From Pantoea sp. alder81 (GTDB lineage Bacteria; Pseudomonadota; Gammaproteobacteria; Enterobacterales; Enterobacteriaceae), in contig NZ_JAIUDA010000005.1 of NCBI RefSeq assembly GCF_020179835.1, positions 62,001-126,000 of the forward strand: 64,000 nt of DNA, written 5' to 3'. The notes below the pieces were generated by a model. That model saw only the letters and a list, made by a program, of their open reading frames with translations, did not search any database and had not been told where the DNA came from. The first letter of the stretch is position 1, and the number at the start of each line of letters is the position of its first letter. The translations under genes and the position numbers were made by a program. Of the stretch, positions 33,124 to 41,891 are shown piece after piece.

Positions 33124-34281
33124 GTGAATCGTACCTTACCTGCTTTAGGCATGTTTGCCTTACTGGTTTTCATCATCGCACTGAATTTACGACCGATCAT
33201 GGCCGCCATCGGGCCGTTGTTTCCGCTTCTGCAACGCGAATCTCACCTTAACGCCACGCAACTCAGTTTACTCACCACCTTGCCGGTCGTGGTGATGGGA
33301 ATCTCGGCACTGGCAGGGCCCTGGTTACTGCGTTTTATCGGGGAGATTCGCGGCATCGCTGCAGGTCTGATTCTCCTGGCGTTAGCATGCCTGGTGCGAG
33401 GCATCGTCCCATCCGCCGAAGTGCTGATTGCTAGTGCGCTGGTGGCGGGTATCGGCATAGGCTTAATTCAGGCCTTGATGCCTGCACTGATTAAACGCCA
33501 TTTTGCCGCACAGGCAGGCACGTTAATGGCACTGTTCACCACCGGAATAATGGCCGGTGCGGCTGTTGCCGCCGCGACCGGCGCGCCGTTGGCGGATGCG
33601 CAGGGGTTGGGCATGGCACTCGCACTACCTGTTGTTCCCGCGATTGTTGCGGTACTGCTGTGGCTGATCACGTTGCGCGGCAACGTTCCTGCTGCTCAAG
33701 CTCAGCGTACTAAAACTGCGCGAACGGGCCGTACCTGGTTACTCATGGTATTTTTTGGGATCGGCACGGGTGCTTACACGCTGGTGCTGGCCTGGTTGCC
33801 GCCGTTTTACATGCAGCATGGCTGGACGCCGCAGCAAAGCGGCTATGTGCTCGGTGCGCTGACGCTAACGGAAGTGGTGGCGGGATTTATCGTGTCAGGG
33901 TTGATCCATCGCTTCCGTGACCGTCGTCTTCCGCTGCTGCTGGTGCTGACCTCCCTGCTGCTGGGATTAATCAGCCTGATGTGGCTGAGCGGTGCGATGG
34001 CCTGGTTATCCACTGTGCTGCTCGGATTGGGAATTGGTGCGCTGTTTCCGCTTTCACTGATCGTAACGCTCGACCATGCGCATTCTCCGGAAGAGGCGGC
34101 GGGACTGTTATCCTTTGTGCAAGGCGGCGGCTATTTGCTGGCCGCGCTGATGCCCTTGATGGCCGGCATCGTCCGCGATCGTGCCGACTCGCTGGATACG
34201 GCATGGGCCATCATGAGCGTCGGGGTGGTGGTTTTAATGGTGATGGCATTGCGTTTTAAACCTCACCTCACGCAGGGATGA
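33124..34281 (+). CDS. MFS transporter of the CynX/NimT (cyanate/nitroimidazole) family
   Basis: 385 residues with 12 membrane segments and the CynX-family start LNLRPIMAAIGPLFPLL. Members export or import small organic anions and some drugs (2-nitroimidazole, cyanate). GTG at 33124 follows GGAG by seven bases. Control by the adjacent MarR regulator through the palindrome at 33077-33102 suggests induction by its substrate. Confidence 0.87.
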   Translation: MNRTLPALGMFALLVFIIALNLRPIMAAIGPLFPLLQRESHLNATQLSLLTTLPVVVMGISALAGPWLLRFIGEIRGIAAGLILLALACLVRGIVPSAEVLIASALVAGIGIGLIQALMPALIKRHFAAQAGTLMALFTTGIMAGAAVAAATGAPLADAQGLGMALALPVVPAIVAVLLWLITLRGNVPAAQAQRTKTARTGRTWLLMVFFGIGTGAYTLVLAWLPPFYMQHGWTPQQSGYVLGALTLTEVVAGFIVSGLIHRFRDRRLPLLLVLTSLLLGLISLMWLSGAMAWLSTVLLGLGIGALFPLSLIVTLDHAHSPEEAAGLLSFVQGGGYLLAALMPLMAGIVRDRADSLDTAWAIMSVGVVVLMVMALRFKPHLTQG

Positions 34282-34368
34282 TGACGGTATGAAACGGTTG
34301 AATCGATATATATCTTGTTTTATAACGCCAGCCTGACTCTTTTCTGTCCATCAAAAGGAAATGACCAC

Positions 34369-34875
34369 GTGAACCTATTTATCTTTTACGTAGGCGGTAA
34401 TGCCGGAAAATCCAACATCGAAGTGCATGATATTCAATTCGTTGCTGCAGAAAAGCCCGAAGATGCCTGGCCTGCACTGCGTGAAGCCTGGTTTGGTGAT
34501 GCGGATAAAATCCATGTCGATGGCTATGCGCGCGTGACCTGGGCTGATGGCTATCGCGTTTCTCTGTCTGATAAGCCTACAACAGGCAGTGAAAAACTAT
34601 TCTTTGTGAATGCCGGTGCGTACCATCCTTCCACTTTAGCTGAGTTGCATGCTTTTGATCTTTTCGTTGCCGAAGACGTCAAGGAAGCGAAAGCCAAAGG
34701 ACTCGCTAACCTGTTGCCTGGAACTGACCATCAGCACAAAGATAATCTGAAAGATGTGGATGATTGCCTGCTGCTGGAAAAGATCGGTGACCTCTATATT
34801 CATTTAACACCGGACAGCGATGGCGAGCCCTTCCGTCCAGAATGGCAGGGTTATCAGCCGATTGGAGTCGAGTAA
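34369..34875 (+). CDS. DUF1543-family protein
   Basis: 168 residues of unknown function, recognised by FIFYVGGNAGKSNIEVHDIQF, ALREAWFGDADKIHVDGY and a second similar half near VNAGAYHPSTLAELHAFDLFVA, indicating an internal duplication. GTG at 34369 is preferred because AAAAGGAA lies eight bases upstream and the family starts with this strand. An out-of-frame ATG-ACC-ACG-TGA overlaps the start and could dampen initiation. Confidence 0.82.
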   Translation: MNLFIFYVGGNAGKSNIEVHDIQFVAAEKPEDAWPALREAWFGDADKIHVDGYARVTWADGYRVSLSDKPTTGSEKLFFVNAGAYHPSTLAELHAFDLFVAEDVKEAKAKGLANLLPGTDHQHKDNLKDVDDCLLLEKIGDLYIHLTPDSDGEPFRPEWQGYQPIGVE

Positions 34876-34920
34876 AAGTCTGGGCGCCAGCGTAGGTGCC
34901 CGTAAAACACAGGGGTTTTT

Positions 34921-35349
34921 ATGTCACCACAGGTCGGAGTCGGCGTTTTGATTTTCCGTGAAGGAAAACTGCTGCTGGGCCGCCGTAAAGGCAGCCACGG
35001 TGCAGGGGATTGGTCAGCACCTGGCGGACATCTGGAATTTGGCGAATCGCCGGATGACTGTGCACGACGTGAAGTGCTCGAAGAAACAGGATTAACTCTG
35101 GCCGAATTGCAAAACGGCGCATTCACCAGTGATGTTTTCCCCGAGGCCAATAAGCACTACATCACCTTGCTGCTGGTGGCTCATCAACCTCAGGGTGAAC
35201 CGCAGTTGATGGAGCCAGAGAAGTGCGAAGGCTGGCAGTGGTTTGCACCAGAAGCTTTGCCACAGCCGCTGTTCGCGCCGCTGCGCACATGGATTGCTCG
35301 TGATGGCCTCGCGGCACTGCAACAGCTCGCACAGGTTACAGCGCGATAA
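34921..35349 (+). CDS. NUDIX hydrolase
   Basis: 142 residues with a complete NUDIX box (GHLEFGES-x7-REVLEETGL), giving the metal-binding REVLEE helix. The short single-domain form with the start VGVGVLIFREGKLLLGRRKGSHG resembles nucleotide-triphosphate or CTP/ADP-ribose pyrophosphohydrolases. The substrate cannot be assigned. Its end overlaps the converging RidA gene by 14 bases. Confidence 0.88.
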   Translation: MSPQVGVGVLIFREGKLLLGRRKGSHGAGDWSAPGGHLEFGESPDDCARREVLEETGLTLAELQNGAFTSDVFPEANKHYITLLLVAHQPQGEPQLMEPEKCEGWQWFAPEALPQPLFAPLRTWIARDGLAALQQLAQVTAR

Positions 35350-35707
35350 TCGCCTCAATCTCGATTTTTAAATCCGGTGAGAACAGTTGGCTAATTTGCA
35401 CCAGCGAACTGGCGGGTAGATGATCGCCATAGTGCGTGAAGAGTACGGCTCGCAGATCATTAATCTGTGCAAAGGAGGTGATGAAAATGGTCACCTTAAT
35501 CAGATTGCTCAGCGAGGTATTTTCGGATGCCGCAATCAGGTGCAGCTGCTGAAAGATTGCCTCAGCTTGTGAGGCAATATCGCCTTGCTGCGCGGGTGTG
35601 GCAAAGGCTGTTAAGCCTGAAACATATAAAGTATCGCCATGCTTCACTGCGTGCACATATGGCGCTTTCACTTCGCCCAGTTCCGGGTAATTTTTGCGTA
35701 TTAACAT
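35336..35707 (-). CDS. RidA-family protein
   Basis: 123 residues of the RidA (YjgF/YER057c/UK114) family, which hydrolyse reactive enamines/imines to ketones and ammonia. The family core is seen in HGDTLYVSGLTAF, KVTIFITSFAQIND and IEIEAIIAL, but the catalytic Arg expected near residue 105 (R in family CxRxLP) is not obvious here, so it may be a non-deaminase subgroup. It sits ten bases from a GNAT gene on the same strand. Confidence 0.83.
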   Translation of the reverse strand: MLIRKNYPELGEVKAPYVHAVKHGDTLYVSGLTAFATPAQQGDIASQAEAIFQQLHLIAASENTSLSNLIKVTIFITSFAQINDLRAVLFTHYGDHLPASSLVQISQLFSPDLKIEIEAIIAL

Positions 35708-35717
35708 CGATTGCTCC

Positions 35718-36182
35718 TTAATCCAGTTTCAACACCATCACCGTGACGTCCTCATCGGCGATGTTTCGCTGTTCCACATCCTGCCAGCCAAAGCGGCGAT
35801 ACAAACCCTGTTGATCAGGCGTATACAGCCAAAGTTCGGGGATCGATTTTGCTCGCGCTTCGGCAATCAGGCGGGTCACTAATGCACTGGCCAACCCTTT
35901 ACCGCGATGTTCGCGAGCGGTGATCACTTCACCCAGCCAAAATTCACGCTCGGGGATATCACTCAATTCGTAATGGATGATGCTGGCGGTCGCCATTAAC
36001 TCGCCTTGGTGAGTGATGGCAAACAGCGTCATCGTTTGGGCATCAGCGGCATTGCGTGATTGCAGCCGCTGGCGGATCACATCGCGGTCATGCCAGTTAG
36101 GCAGCTCGGACCATTCGCGGTGTAGCATGTCAGTAATTTCATCATAGAAATGTGACATCTGGGCCAGACAGTGAATCTGCAT
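35718..36182 (-). CDS. GNAT-family N-acetyltransferase
   Basis: 154 residues with the acetyl-CoA loop REHRGKGLASALVTRLIAEA and the C-terminal YRRFGWQDVE. ELPNWHDRD and EFWLGEVIT are typical of uncharacterised enterobacterial acetyltransferases. The start at 36182 has a GAAGAATGATGG leader; an alternative ATG at 36158 is possible. The target is unknown. Confidence 0.82.
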   Translation of the reverse strand: MQIHCLAQMSHFYDEITDMLHREWSELPNWHDRDVIRQRLQSRNAADAQTMTLFAITHQGELMATASIIHYELSDIPEREFWLGEVITAREHRGKGLASALVTRLIAEARAKSIPELWLYTPDQQGLYRRFGWQDVEQRNIADEDVTVMVLKLD

Positions 36183-36239
36183 CCATCATTCTTCAAGGCT
36201 AACAGGGGAGTTAAACAACATAACCGTTAACCTCGAAAG

Positions 36240-36262
36240 GAACCAGGCTATTCGCCTGGTTC
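36240..36262 (-). terminator. Terminator of the SDR gene
   Basis: GAACCAGGC and GCCTGGTTC form perfect 9-base arms around TATTC, seven bases beyond the SDR stop on the minus strand, followed there by CTTTC. Confidence 0.6.
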
Positions 36263-36268
36263 TTATGC

Positions 36269-37015
36269 TTAGGTTGTCTGGTTGGCCAAAGCCACCGCAT
36301 CTTCCCCGGCAGGAATGCGCATCGGTGCGTTGGGATCTGTTGCCGCTTGCCATATCGCGGCGGCGACATCTTCGGCTTTGGTGGTGGGCTGCGGTTGGTG
36401 CATGCTTGCCATAATACCATCCAGCATCGGTTGATAAGCCTCGAGGAAGGTCTCTTCCATGCGCGGCATGGCGTTCTTGCCGAAATCGGTGGTGGGCGCC
36501 AGGCCTGGCAAAACCAGCCGCACATTAACATTAAACGGCTGCAACTCCAGCGCCAGTGATTCGGTAAACGCATTGACGGCGGCTTTGCTGCCGGTATACA
36601 CCGCCAGCAGCGGCAGGGATTTCAGCGTCACGGTAGACGTCACGTTGATCACCGTACCGCCGCGTTTGGCGCGGAACTGAGGCAGCACCGCCTGCGTCAT
36701 GGCGATGGTGCCAAGCGTGTTAGTCTCAAACACCTCACGTACCGTAGACATCGGCATGCCCTCCAGTGACGTCAGCACACCAATACCGGCGTTATTCACC
36801 AGTACGTCGATTTCGCCTGCGTCATTGATTGCCTGACTGATGCTTTCTGCATTAGAGACGTCGAGCGGCAACAGACGCAAATTGTCCGAAGCCGGGAACA
36901 ACTCCGGGCGAGGGTGACGCATGGTAGCAATCACCTTCCAGCCGCGTTCAAGAAAATAGAACGCGGTGGCGTGACCAAATCCTGAAGAACAGCCGGTGAT
37001 AAGGATCGTTTTCAT
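36269..37015 (-). CDS. Short-chain dehydrogenase/reductase
   Basis: 248 residues of the SDR superfamily. NAD(P)-binding TGCSSGFGHA is at the start (TGxxxGxG), then NNAGIG, and the catalytic Ser/Tyr/Lys as TSTVTLKS and YTGSKAAVN. ATG at 37015 follows CAGGAG; an upstream ATG at 37030 lies before that ribosome site. The gene is divergent from an AraC-type regulator and separated by a short promoter with an inverted repeat, so it is probably that regulator's target. Confidence 0.87.
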   Translation of the reverse strand: MKTILITGCSSGFGHATAFYFLERGWKVIATMRHPRPELFPASDNLRLLPLDVSNAESISQAINDAGEIDVLVNNAGIGVLTSLEGMPMSTVREVFETNTLGTIAMTQAVLPQFRAKRGGTVINVTSTVTLKSLPLLAVYTGSKAAVNAFTESLALELQPFNVNVRLVLPGLAPTTDFGKNAMPRMEETFLEAYQPMLDGIMASMHQPQPTTKAEDVAAAIWQAATDPNAPMRIPAGEDAVALANQTT

Positions 37016-37059
37016 CTTTCTCTCCTGCATTGCATTGGGTAGATGCTCACTATAGAGTC

Positions 37060-37076
37060 AGTGAGATGGACTCACT
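37060..37076. promoter_or_regulatory. Inverted repeat between SDR and AraC genes
   Basis: AGTGAG-N5-CTCACT lies in the 96-base divergent promoter, with another CTCAC at 37046-37050. A candidate site for the AraC-type regulator at 37112; AraC proteins more often use direct repeats, so this is tentative. Confidence 0.35.
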
Positions 37077-37111
37077 ACAATGCAAAGTCCATATATCATT
37101 CGCAGGAGTCC

Positions 37112-38017
37112 ATGATGATCGATCCCCTTGCTGAGATAGTGGCGTTGCTGCAACCTCAGGCGGCCTTTTCCAAACGCGCACGCGCTAATGGCCGCTGGCG
37201 CGTCAATCGTAGTGAAACCGGACAGCCGTTTTACTGTCTGGTACTGGCTGGACGCAGTCAGTTGAAGATGAAAGGGCATGAACCCATCACGCTTGAGCAG
37301 GGCGATTTTGTCCTGATCCCGGCGGCATGGGAGTTCTGCATGAGCAGCGCTGAGCCACCAGATGACGATGCGCCTGAAACACAACCCGAAATGCTTAGCC
37401 CCGGTGAATTCTGGATTGGCGATCAGCAGCAGCCTGCCGAAGTGCAAACGCTGATTGGCTATTGCCAGTTTGGTGCGCCCGATGCGGGATTGATCGTCTC
37501 GCTGCTACCCCAATTTATTCATATTCGCGGTGAGTCGCGGCTGACCACGCTGGTACAACTGGTGATGGATGAGTGTCGTGCGCAGCGCCCTGCGCGTTAT
37601 GTGGTATTGGAACGTTTGCTGGAGTTGCTGCTGATTGAAGCACTCCGTTCAATGCCAGTCTGCAATGCCTGTCCTGGCGTGATGCGCGGATTAATCGATG
37701 AACGCCTGGCGGCGGCCATTCGTGACATTCACGCCAATCCTGCGCATCCCTGGACCGTGGCGCAGTTAGCCAAAGCTTCCGCTTTATCCCGCTCGGCCTT
37801 CTTCGTGCGTTTCCGCGCAGCCGTGGGCGTGGCGCCGATGGAATATCTGCTCACCTGGCGCATGGCGCTGGCCAAAAATTTGCTGCGCGGCAAAAACATG
37901 GCGGTGGCCGATGTCGCTGAACGCGTCGGCTATCGTTCCGCCAGTGCGTTTAGCGTGGCCTTCACCCGTTATGTGGGCCAACCACCCACATGGTTTGCTG
38001 CTGGGCAGGAGGGTTAG
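37112..38017 (+). CDS. AraC-family regulator with cupin-type N-terminus
   Basis: 301 residues. The N-terminal 180 residues are a cupin_6-type sensor (GQPFYCLVLAGRSQLKM, LEQGDFVLIPAAWEF), and the C-terminal 100 a double helix-turn-helix with VAQLAKASALSRSAFFVRFR and VADVAERVGYRSASAFSVAFTRYVG. The CxxC pair in PVCNACPG could bind a metal or sense redox state, as in related regulators of SDR genes. ATG-ATG at 37112 follows CAGGAG; I take the first. Confidence 0.87.
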   Translation: MMIDPLAEIVALLQPQAAFSKRARANGRWRVNRSETGQPFYCLVLAGRSQLKMKGHEPITLEQGDFVLIPAAWEFCMSSAEPPDDDAPETQPEMLSPGEFWIGDQQQPAEVQTLIGYCQFGAPDAGLIVSLLPQFIHIRGESRLTTLVQLVMDECRAQRPARYVVLERLLELLLIEALRSMPVCNACPGVMRGLIDERLAAAIRDIHANPAHPWTVAQLAKASALSRSAFFVRFRAAVGVAPMEYLLTWRMALAKNLLRGKNMAVADVAERVGYRSASAFSVAFTRYVGQPPTWFAAGQEG

Positions 38018-38436
38018 CGGAACAATTTAAGATTGCCTGTCAAACGAGTAATTTTCTTTTTGGGGCCAATCAGGCCGATGGCGACCAGTTCAATATGGTC
38101 ACTGCTGGCCGTCGCGATACGCTCTCCGTACTCCTCGTAAGTTTTGCAAGACTGCGCCAGCGCACTGAACGGCATGGCGAAAATTTCAGAGTCCGCGTTG
38201 CCGGCCTGTTGCAGTTCACGTAGATAGTCACCTTCCGCCAGCAGCACTGGCAAAGGAGCATAAATTACACCGGGATAGTTGAATCCATCCTCACTCTGCA
38301 AATCCGGGCCGACGATATTATCTATCAGCTTGCCAAAGCTGATACCAATAACGCTGGCTGCATTTAGCGCCAGTCCGGTTGGTAACTGGTTGTCGATGAT
38401 GAGTGTGCAGCGATGTTGGTGAGGATCGAATTGCAT
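38014..38436 (-). CDS. DUF2000-family protein
   Basis: 140 residues recognised as DUF2000 by CTLIIDNQLPTGLALNAASV, IVGPDLQ, GVIYAPLPVL and VAIGLIGPKKKIT. DUF2000 proteins resemble peptidyl-tRNA hydrolase II-like folds, but function is unknown. Its 3' end overlaps the converging AraC gene by four bases. It is divergent from the Lrp-type regulator at 38597. Confidence 0.8.
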   Translation of the reverse strand: MQFDPHQHRCTLIIDNQLPTGLALNAASVIGISFGKLIDNIVGPDLQSEDGFNYPGVIYAPLPVLLAEGDYLRELQQAGNADSEIFAMPFSALAQSCKTYEEYGERIATASSDHIELVAIGLIGPKKKITRLTGNLKLFR

Positions 38437-38596
38437 TTAAGACTCCGTAAGCGATTGAGAGATGAGGATAGGGTGGCTGAGGTAAAAAATTATGCGGCAG
38501 GCAGCAAGAAAAGTGCTTGCGGAGTTCATTAAAAAAAGCATGAATTAAGGATGAATTTTCCTGTTTAACGCTATCAATAGAAAGGATTAACCAGTA

Positions 38597-39064
38597 ATGA
38601 GTTTGAGCAAGACAGATATCCAAATACTGGAACATTTGCAGCAGGATGCGCGCGTGACGAATCAGGATCTTGCTGATGCGATTGGGTTGTCGGCATCGCC
38701 CACCTGGCGCAAGGTGCGCAAACTGGAAGAGGATGAGGTCATTCAGGGCTATCGCGCCGTGCTCAATCGTAGAAAGATTGGCCTTAATGTGATGGTGTTT
38801 GTGCGTGTCACCATCGACAGCCATAGCGAAGCTGAAGCGCGTAAATTTGAAGCTGAAGTCACCGCGCTGGAAAATGTGGTCTCTTGCTACAGCATTGGCG
38901 GCGATGCGGACTTCCTACTGCAGGTGGTGTCGGCGGATATGGATGCTTATGCGGAATTTGCCATGTCGGTGATTCGGCGACTGCCGGGTATCAAAGAGAT
39001 GCAGAGTATGTTTGTGTTGAAGGAAGTGAAAGGGATGGCGGGGTTGCCTTTACAATCGCGATGA
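38597..39064 (+). CDS. Lrp/AsnC-family transcriptional regulator
   Basis: 155 residues: N-terminal helix-turn-helix (DLADAIGLSASPTWRKVRKLEE) and C-terminal RAM ligand domain (VMVFVRVTID, VVSCYSIGGDADFLLQVV). Such regulators respond to amino acids and often govern a divergent neighbour, here the DUF2000 gene 160 bases away. Confidence 0.9.
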   Translation: MSLSKTDIQILEHLQQDARVTNQDLADAIGLSASPTWRKVRKLEEDEVIQGYRAVLNRRKIGLNVMVFVRVTIDSHSEAEARKFEAEVTALENVVSCYSIGGDADFLLQVVSADMDAYAEFAMSVIRRLPGIKEMQSMFVLKEVKGMAGLPLQSR

Positions 39065-39170
39065 ACGGCTGATAGGCAAATAGGTAATAAAGCAAACGCG
39101 AAACCCCCTGTCTTGCGCTTTTCCCGAGGCTGGCGTTATTGATTGTCGCGGTGATGTGCATGGCAGAAAA

Positions 39171-39971
39171 TTAGCGCTGAACGGTTTGCTCGACATCTTC
39201 TCTGCCAGATTGACCTGCCCCCGCTAGTTGATTGTCAAAGTGATTGACCAATACGTTAAACGTTTCTTCAGCCTTCATACGATAAAGCTGCCTGGAAGGA
39301 TGAATGCAATCGGGAGACAGCAATGATTGCCAGTCTTTTATTGCCAGAATTCTTTTGTATTGTCGAACTAATGGCACCGACTGACTGCGTGATAAGGCAT
39401 CAAGTTGCGCGACATATGGTGCAATACCCCATTTCTCCGCTCGACCACAAATAGGATGAGGCTCCTGTAAAACAACCTCTTTGCCTTCTTCACGCGCGAT
39501 GTTAATGAGTTGAGTCATTACCTCATTATATCTTTGTGGGCTGACCCGGTAATCTGCAGCGATATCGTTAAAATGAAAATGTCGTGCATCATTAGTCGCG
39601 AAGTTTAACAGGATGATTTTTGCCGGGGATGCTTTCATCTCTTCACGCCAGGTTTTATTTTTTTTGTAGAAATATTTCGCATTGAGCAGCTCAATTGCCT
39701 GCGATGAAGATACGCCTTTATTAGTGATTTGGATCCCTTCACCATACTTTGCCGTCAGCATATTGTTTAACAAGCCGATCTCGTTATCTTTGATGAAAAT
39801 CGCATGCACTTTGCCATTTTCACGCACCGCCATTGCACCCTGGGTGCTGGAGCCGCCATAGGCTTCGATAATAAAAGGCGTTCCGCCAGGAAGCGTGTTG
39901 GCTATTGCAACATTGTAGAGTGCCAAAGCGTAAAATATGATTGCGCTGACGACCTTATAAGGTTTGAGCAT
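39171..39971 (-). CDS. Exported SGNH/GDSL-type hydrolase
   Basis: 266 residues with signal peptide (KPYKVVSAIIFYALALYNVAIA). The SGNH blocks are seen as AYGGSST (catalytic Ser), NKGVSSS (Gly), NFATNDARH (Asn) and SPDCIHPSRQLY (Asp/His). Such enzymes remove acyl groups from sugars or lipids in the periplasm or outside. It faces an acyltransferase gene across a long AT-rich gap; the pair may add and remove O-acyl groups of one envelope polysaccharide (inference). No terminator is obvious downstream. Confidence 0.83.
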   Translation of the reverse strand: MLKPYKVVSAIIFYALALYNVAIANTLPGGTPFIIEAYGGSSTQGAMAVRENGKVHAIFIKDNEIGLLNNMLTAKYGEGIQITNKGVSSSQAIELLNAKYFYKKNKTWREEMKASPAKIILLNFATNDARHFHFNDIAADYRVSPQRYNEVMTQLINIAREEGKEVVLQEPHPICGRAEKWGIAPYVAQLDALSRSQSVPLVRQYKRILAIKDWQSLLSPDCIHPSRQLYRMKAEETFNVLVNHFDNQLAGAGQSGREDVEQTVQR

Positions 39972-40585
39972 GCGGTTCCATTGCCTGTAAAGGTAAGTGC
40001 GTGAGCTTTATCCCATCGTTACGACCCATGCAGGGCATGAATGAATTCTCGGGAAAACGTGCTTGTTCGCTTTTTTTCGCACTTTAGCAGGCATGCATGC
40101 AAGGTAACAATCTGAAAACAATACTGACGGGATGAAATTAGGCGGATTCTTAATCAATAAATCTCACTTTTTAAACTAATTGTTATTAATCATAATGTTA
40201 TGCTTGGTTAGGAGTCATTTGCTTGCACGGTGTCATATTTTCAAAACTCAGATGCTTACAGTAACTTAACGTTACTATTATACAATCATGAGGTAACCTT
40301 CAGCCATCATAAAGTTTAATTTCCGACCAGATGGTGAATAACATATTGAAAATGTTAAAGTTAAGAGGCTTTAGTGAACCAAAGCCAAGCGAGAAATACA
40401 TTCAATCTCCATTATTTTTTATTTTATAAATCAGGCACGTCCATTAATGTCGTGATTTTATTGATTTTTGAAATCAATGGCGATAATCCTAATATTTATT
40501 ACAAAGCATGTAATCAGAATTAACCGGTGTTAGGATTCAACCGCTATTAAATCTAAATTAATAACTCATTTCAAAGGTATGAGAT
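39972..40585. other. Long AT-rich divergent intergenic region
   Basis: 614 bases with no credible gene, unusually long for this compact window and markedly AT-rich, as in H-NS-bound promoter regions. One small inverted repeat, AGTAAC-N5-GTTACT (40260-40276), is followed by TATTATAC. It presumably carries the promoters of the SGNH hydrolase and acyltransferase genes. Confidence 0.5.
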
Positions 40586-41713
40586 GTGAAAACCCATTCA
40601 TTTTTATCCAGTCGTAATATTGGGCTGGATCTGCTGCGTGCTGGTCTGATTATAGAGGGTGTCTTACTTCATGCTTCACGAAGTTTACCGGGTGAAAATA
40701 GCTGGTATTACACTGCGCAACGCGATCCGGCAGAGTTATTTACAGCTTTGCTTGGCCTGTTTCATACTTTCAGAATGGAAGTCTTTTTCTTCCTCTCGGG
40801 TATGTTTTCAGCTTTGATCATACTGCGCAAAGGCCAGCGATTTTTCATCACCAATCGCCGTAAGCGTGTGTTGGTTCCACTGATAACCGCCTATATCTTT
40901 ATTCCCCCCCTTATGTATGCGGTTGGGGGAATGATTGATAATAAAATGTTGACGTGGGAAGGGTGTTTAGAGAGCTACGGTGTAATGCATCATCTGTGGT
41001 TTCTTATTTCGCTGTCCATCATGTCATTGCTGATTCCGATTGCATTTTATGACTGGTCAGCCCGACAATTTGGCAGACTTTCACTGCCTGTCTTGATGGC
41101 GCTGCTGATTGCATTAGGTAATGTTGGCTTTATGTTGAAGTTTTTGGTGAAAGAGCACGGTGATTTTGCCGAATTGCTGCCCATCACTGCGCGTTTTCTG
41201 GTCTATTACGCGGCAGGATATGCACTCTATGTTAATAGAGAACAGATTTCACGGTATGCGAACAGTAAGCTAATGAATGGCTGGGTTATCGGTGCATTAA
41301 TGGCGCTGGTGTGGTTTGGCTTCTATGTGGTGGCGCATTTTCACGTTGATAATGCCCTTAAATATCTGCCCGTATTAGTCGGTAGTGTGCTTTCTGTGAT
41401 GCTCTCCTACTGGCTGGTGTTTACCTTCGAACGTATCCAGGTTAAAGAGAATCGGCTACTGACCGCCATTGTAGATTCTGCACTGATCATCTACTTGCTT
41501 CACTACCCGGTGGTGGTGGTTTCTGCATGGCTAATTGATGATTGGTTGCCAGCGAATCTGTCGGTGAGCTACGTGTTGCTGGATTGCTTAATAGGGATTG
41601 TGGTCAGTGCAATGTTCTACTGGTGTATCAAGCGATCCCGACTGGCATCATGGCTTTTCGGTTTGAAACCGAAAGCGAAGAAAATGCCTGTTCCCATTGA
41701 GGCGCGTCTGTGA
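40586..41713 (+). CDS. Acyltransferase family 3 membrane protein (OpgC-like)
   Basis: 375 residues with ten membrane segments and the acyltransferase_3 signature: LDLLRAGLIIEGVLLHAS with the catalytic His, and FFFLSGMFSALIILRKGQRFF. OpgC, the periplasmic glucan succinyltransferase, has the same layout. GTG at 40586 follows AAAGG by eight bases. The product likely O-acylates an envelope glycan. Base composition is somewhat AT-rich relative to neighbouring catabolic genes. Confidence 0.85.
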   Translation: MKTHSFLSSRNIGLDLLRAGLIIEGVLLHASRSLPGENSWYYTAQRDPAELFTALLGLFHTFRMEVFFFLSGMFSALIILRKGQRFFITNRRKRVLVPLITAYIFIPPLMYAVGGMIDNKMLTWEGCLESYGVMHHLWFLISLSIMSLLIPIAFYDWSARQFGRLSLPVLMALLIALGNVGFMLKFLVKEHGDFAELLPITARFLVYYAAGYALYVNREQISRYANSKLMNGWVIGALMALVWFGFYVVAHFHVDNALKYLPVLVGSVLSVMLSYWLVFTFERIQVKENRLLTAIVDSALIIYLLHYPVVVVSAWLIDDWLPANLSVSYVLLDCLIGIVVSAMFYWCIKRSRLASWLFGLKPKAKKMPVPIEARL

Positions 41714-41858
41714 CGTTTTATCATTGCCGCTGTAAGCATTAATCTATCTGATCGGGTGGATATATTTCCACTCGACTCAGTCTATGGCCTCTGGATTATT
41801 TAGCTCCACTCTAATCGGGTTCTGCTTCAGGGCAATCCATATAGATTATGAATTTGTG

Positions 41859-41880
41859 AGAGCGGCCATCTGGCCGCTCT
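41859..41880. terminator. Hairpin between acyltransferase and FAD oxidase genes
   Basis: AGAGCGGCCA and TGGCCGCTCT are perfect 10-base arms with only TC between them, 12 bases past the oxidase stop on the minus strand. Probable terminator for that gene. Confidence 0.6.
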
Positions 41881-41891
41881 GTCATCAGCGA

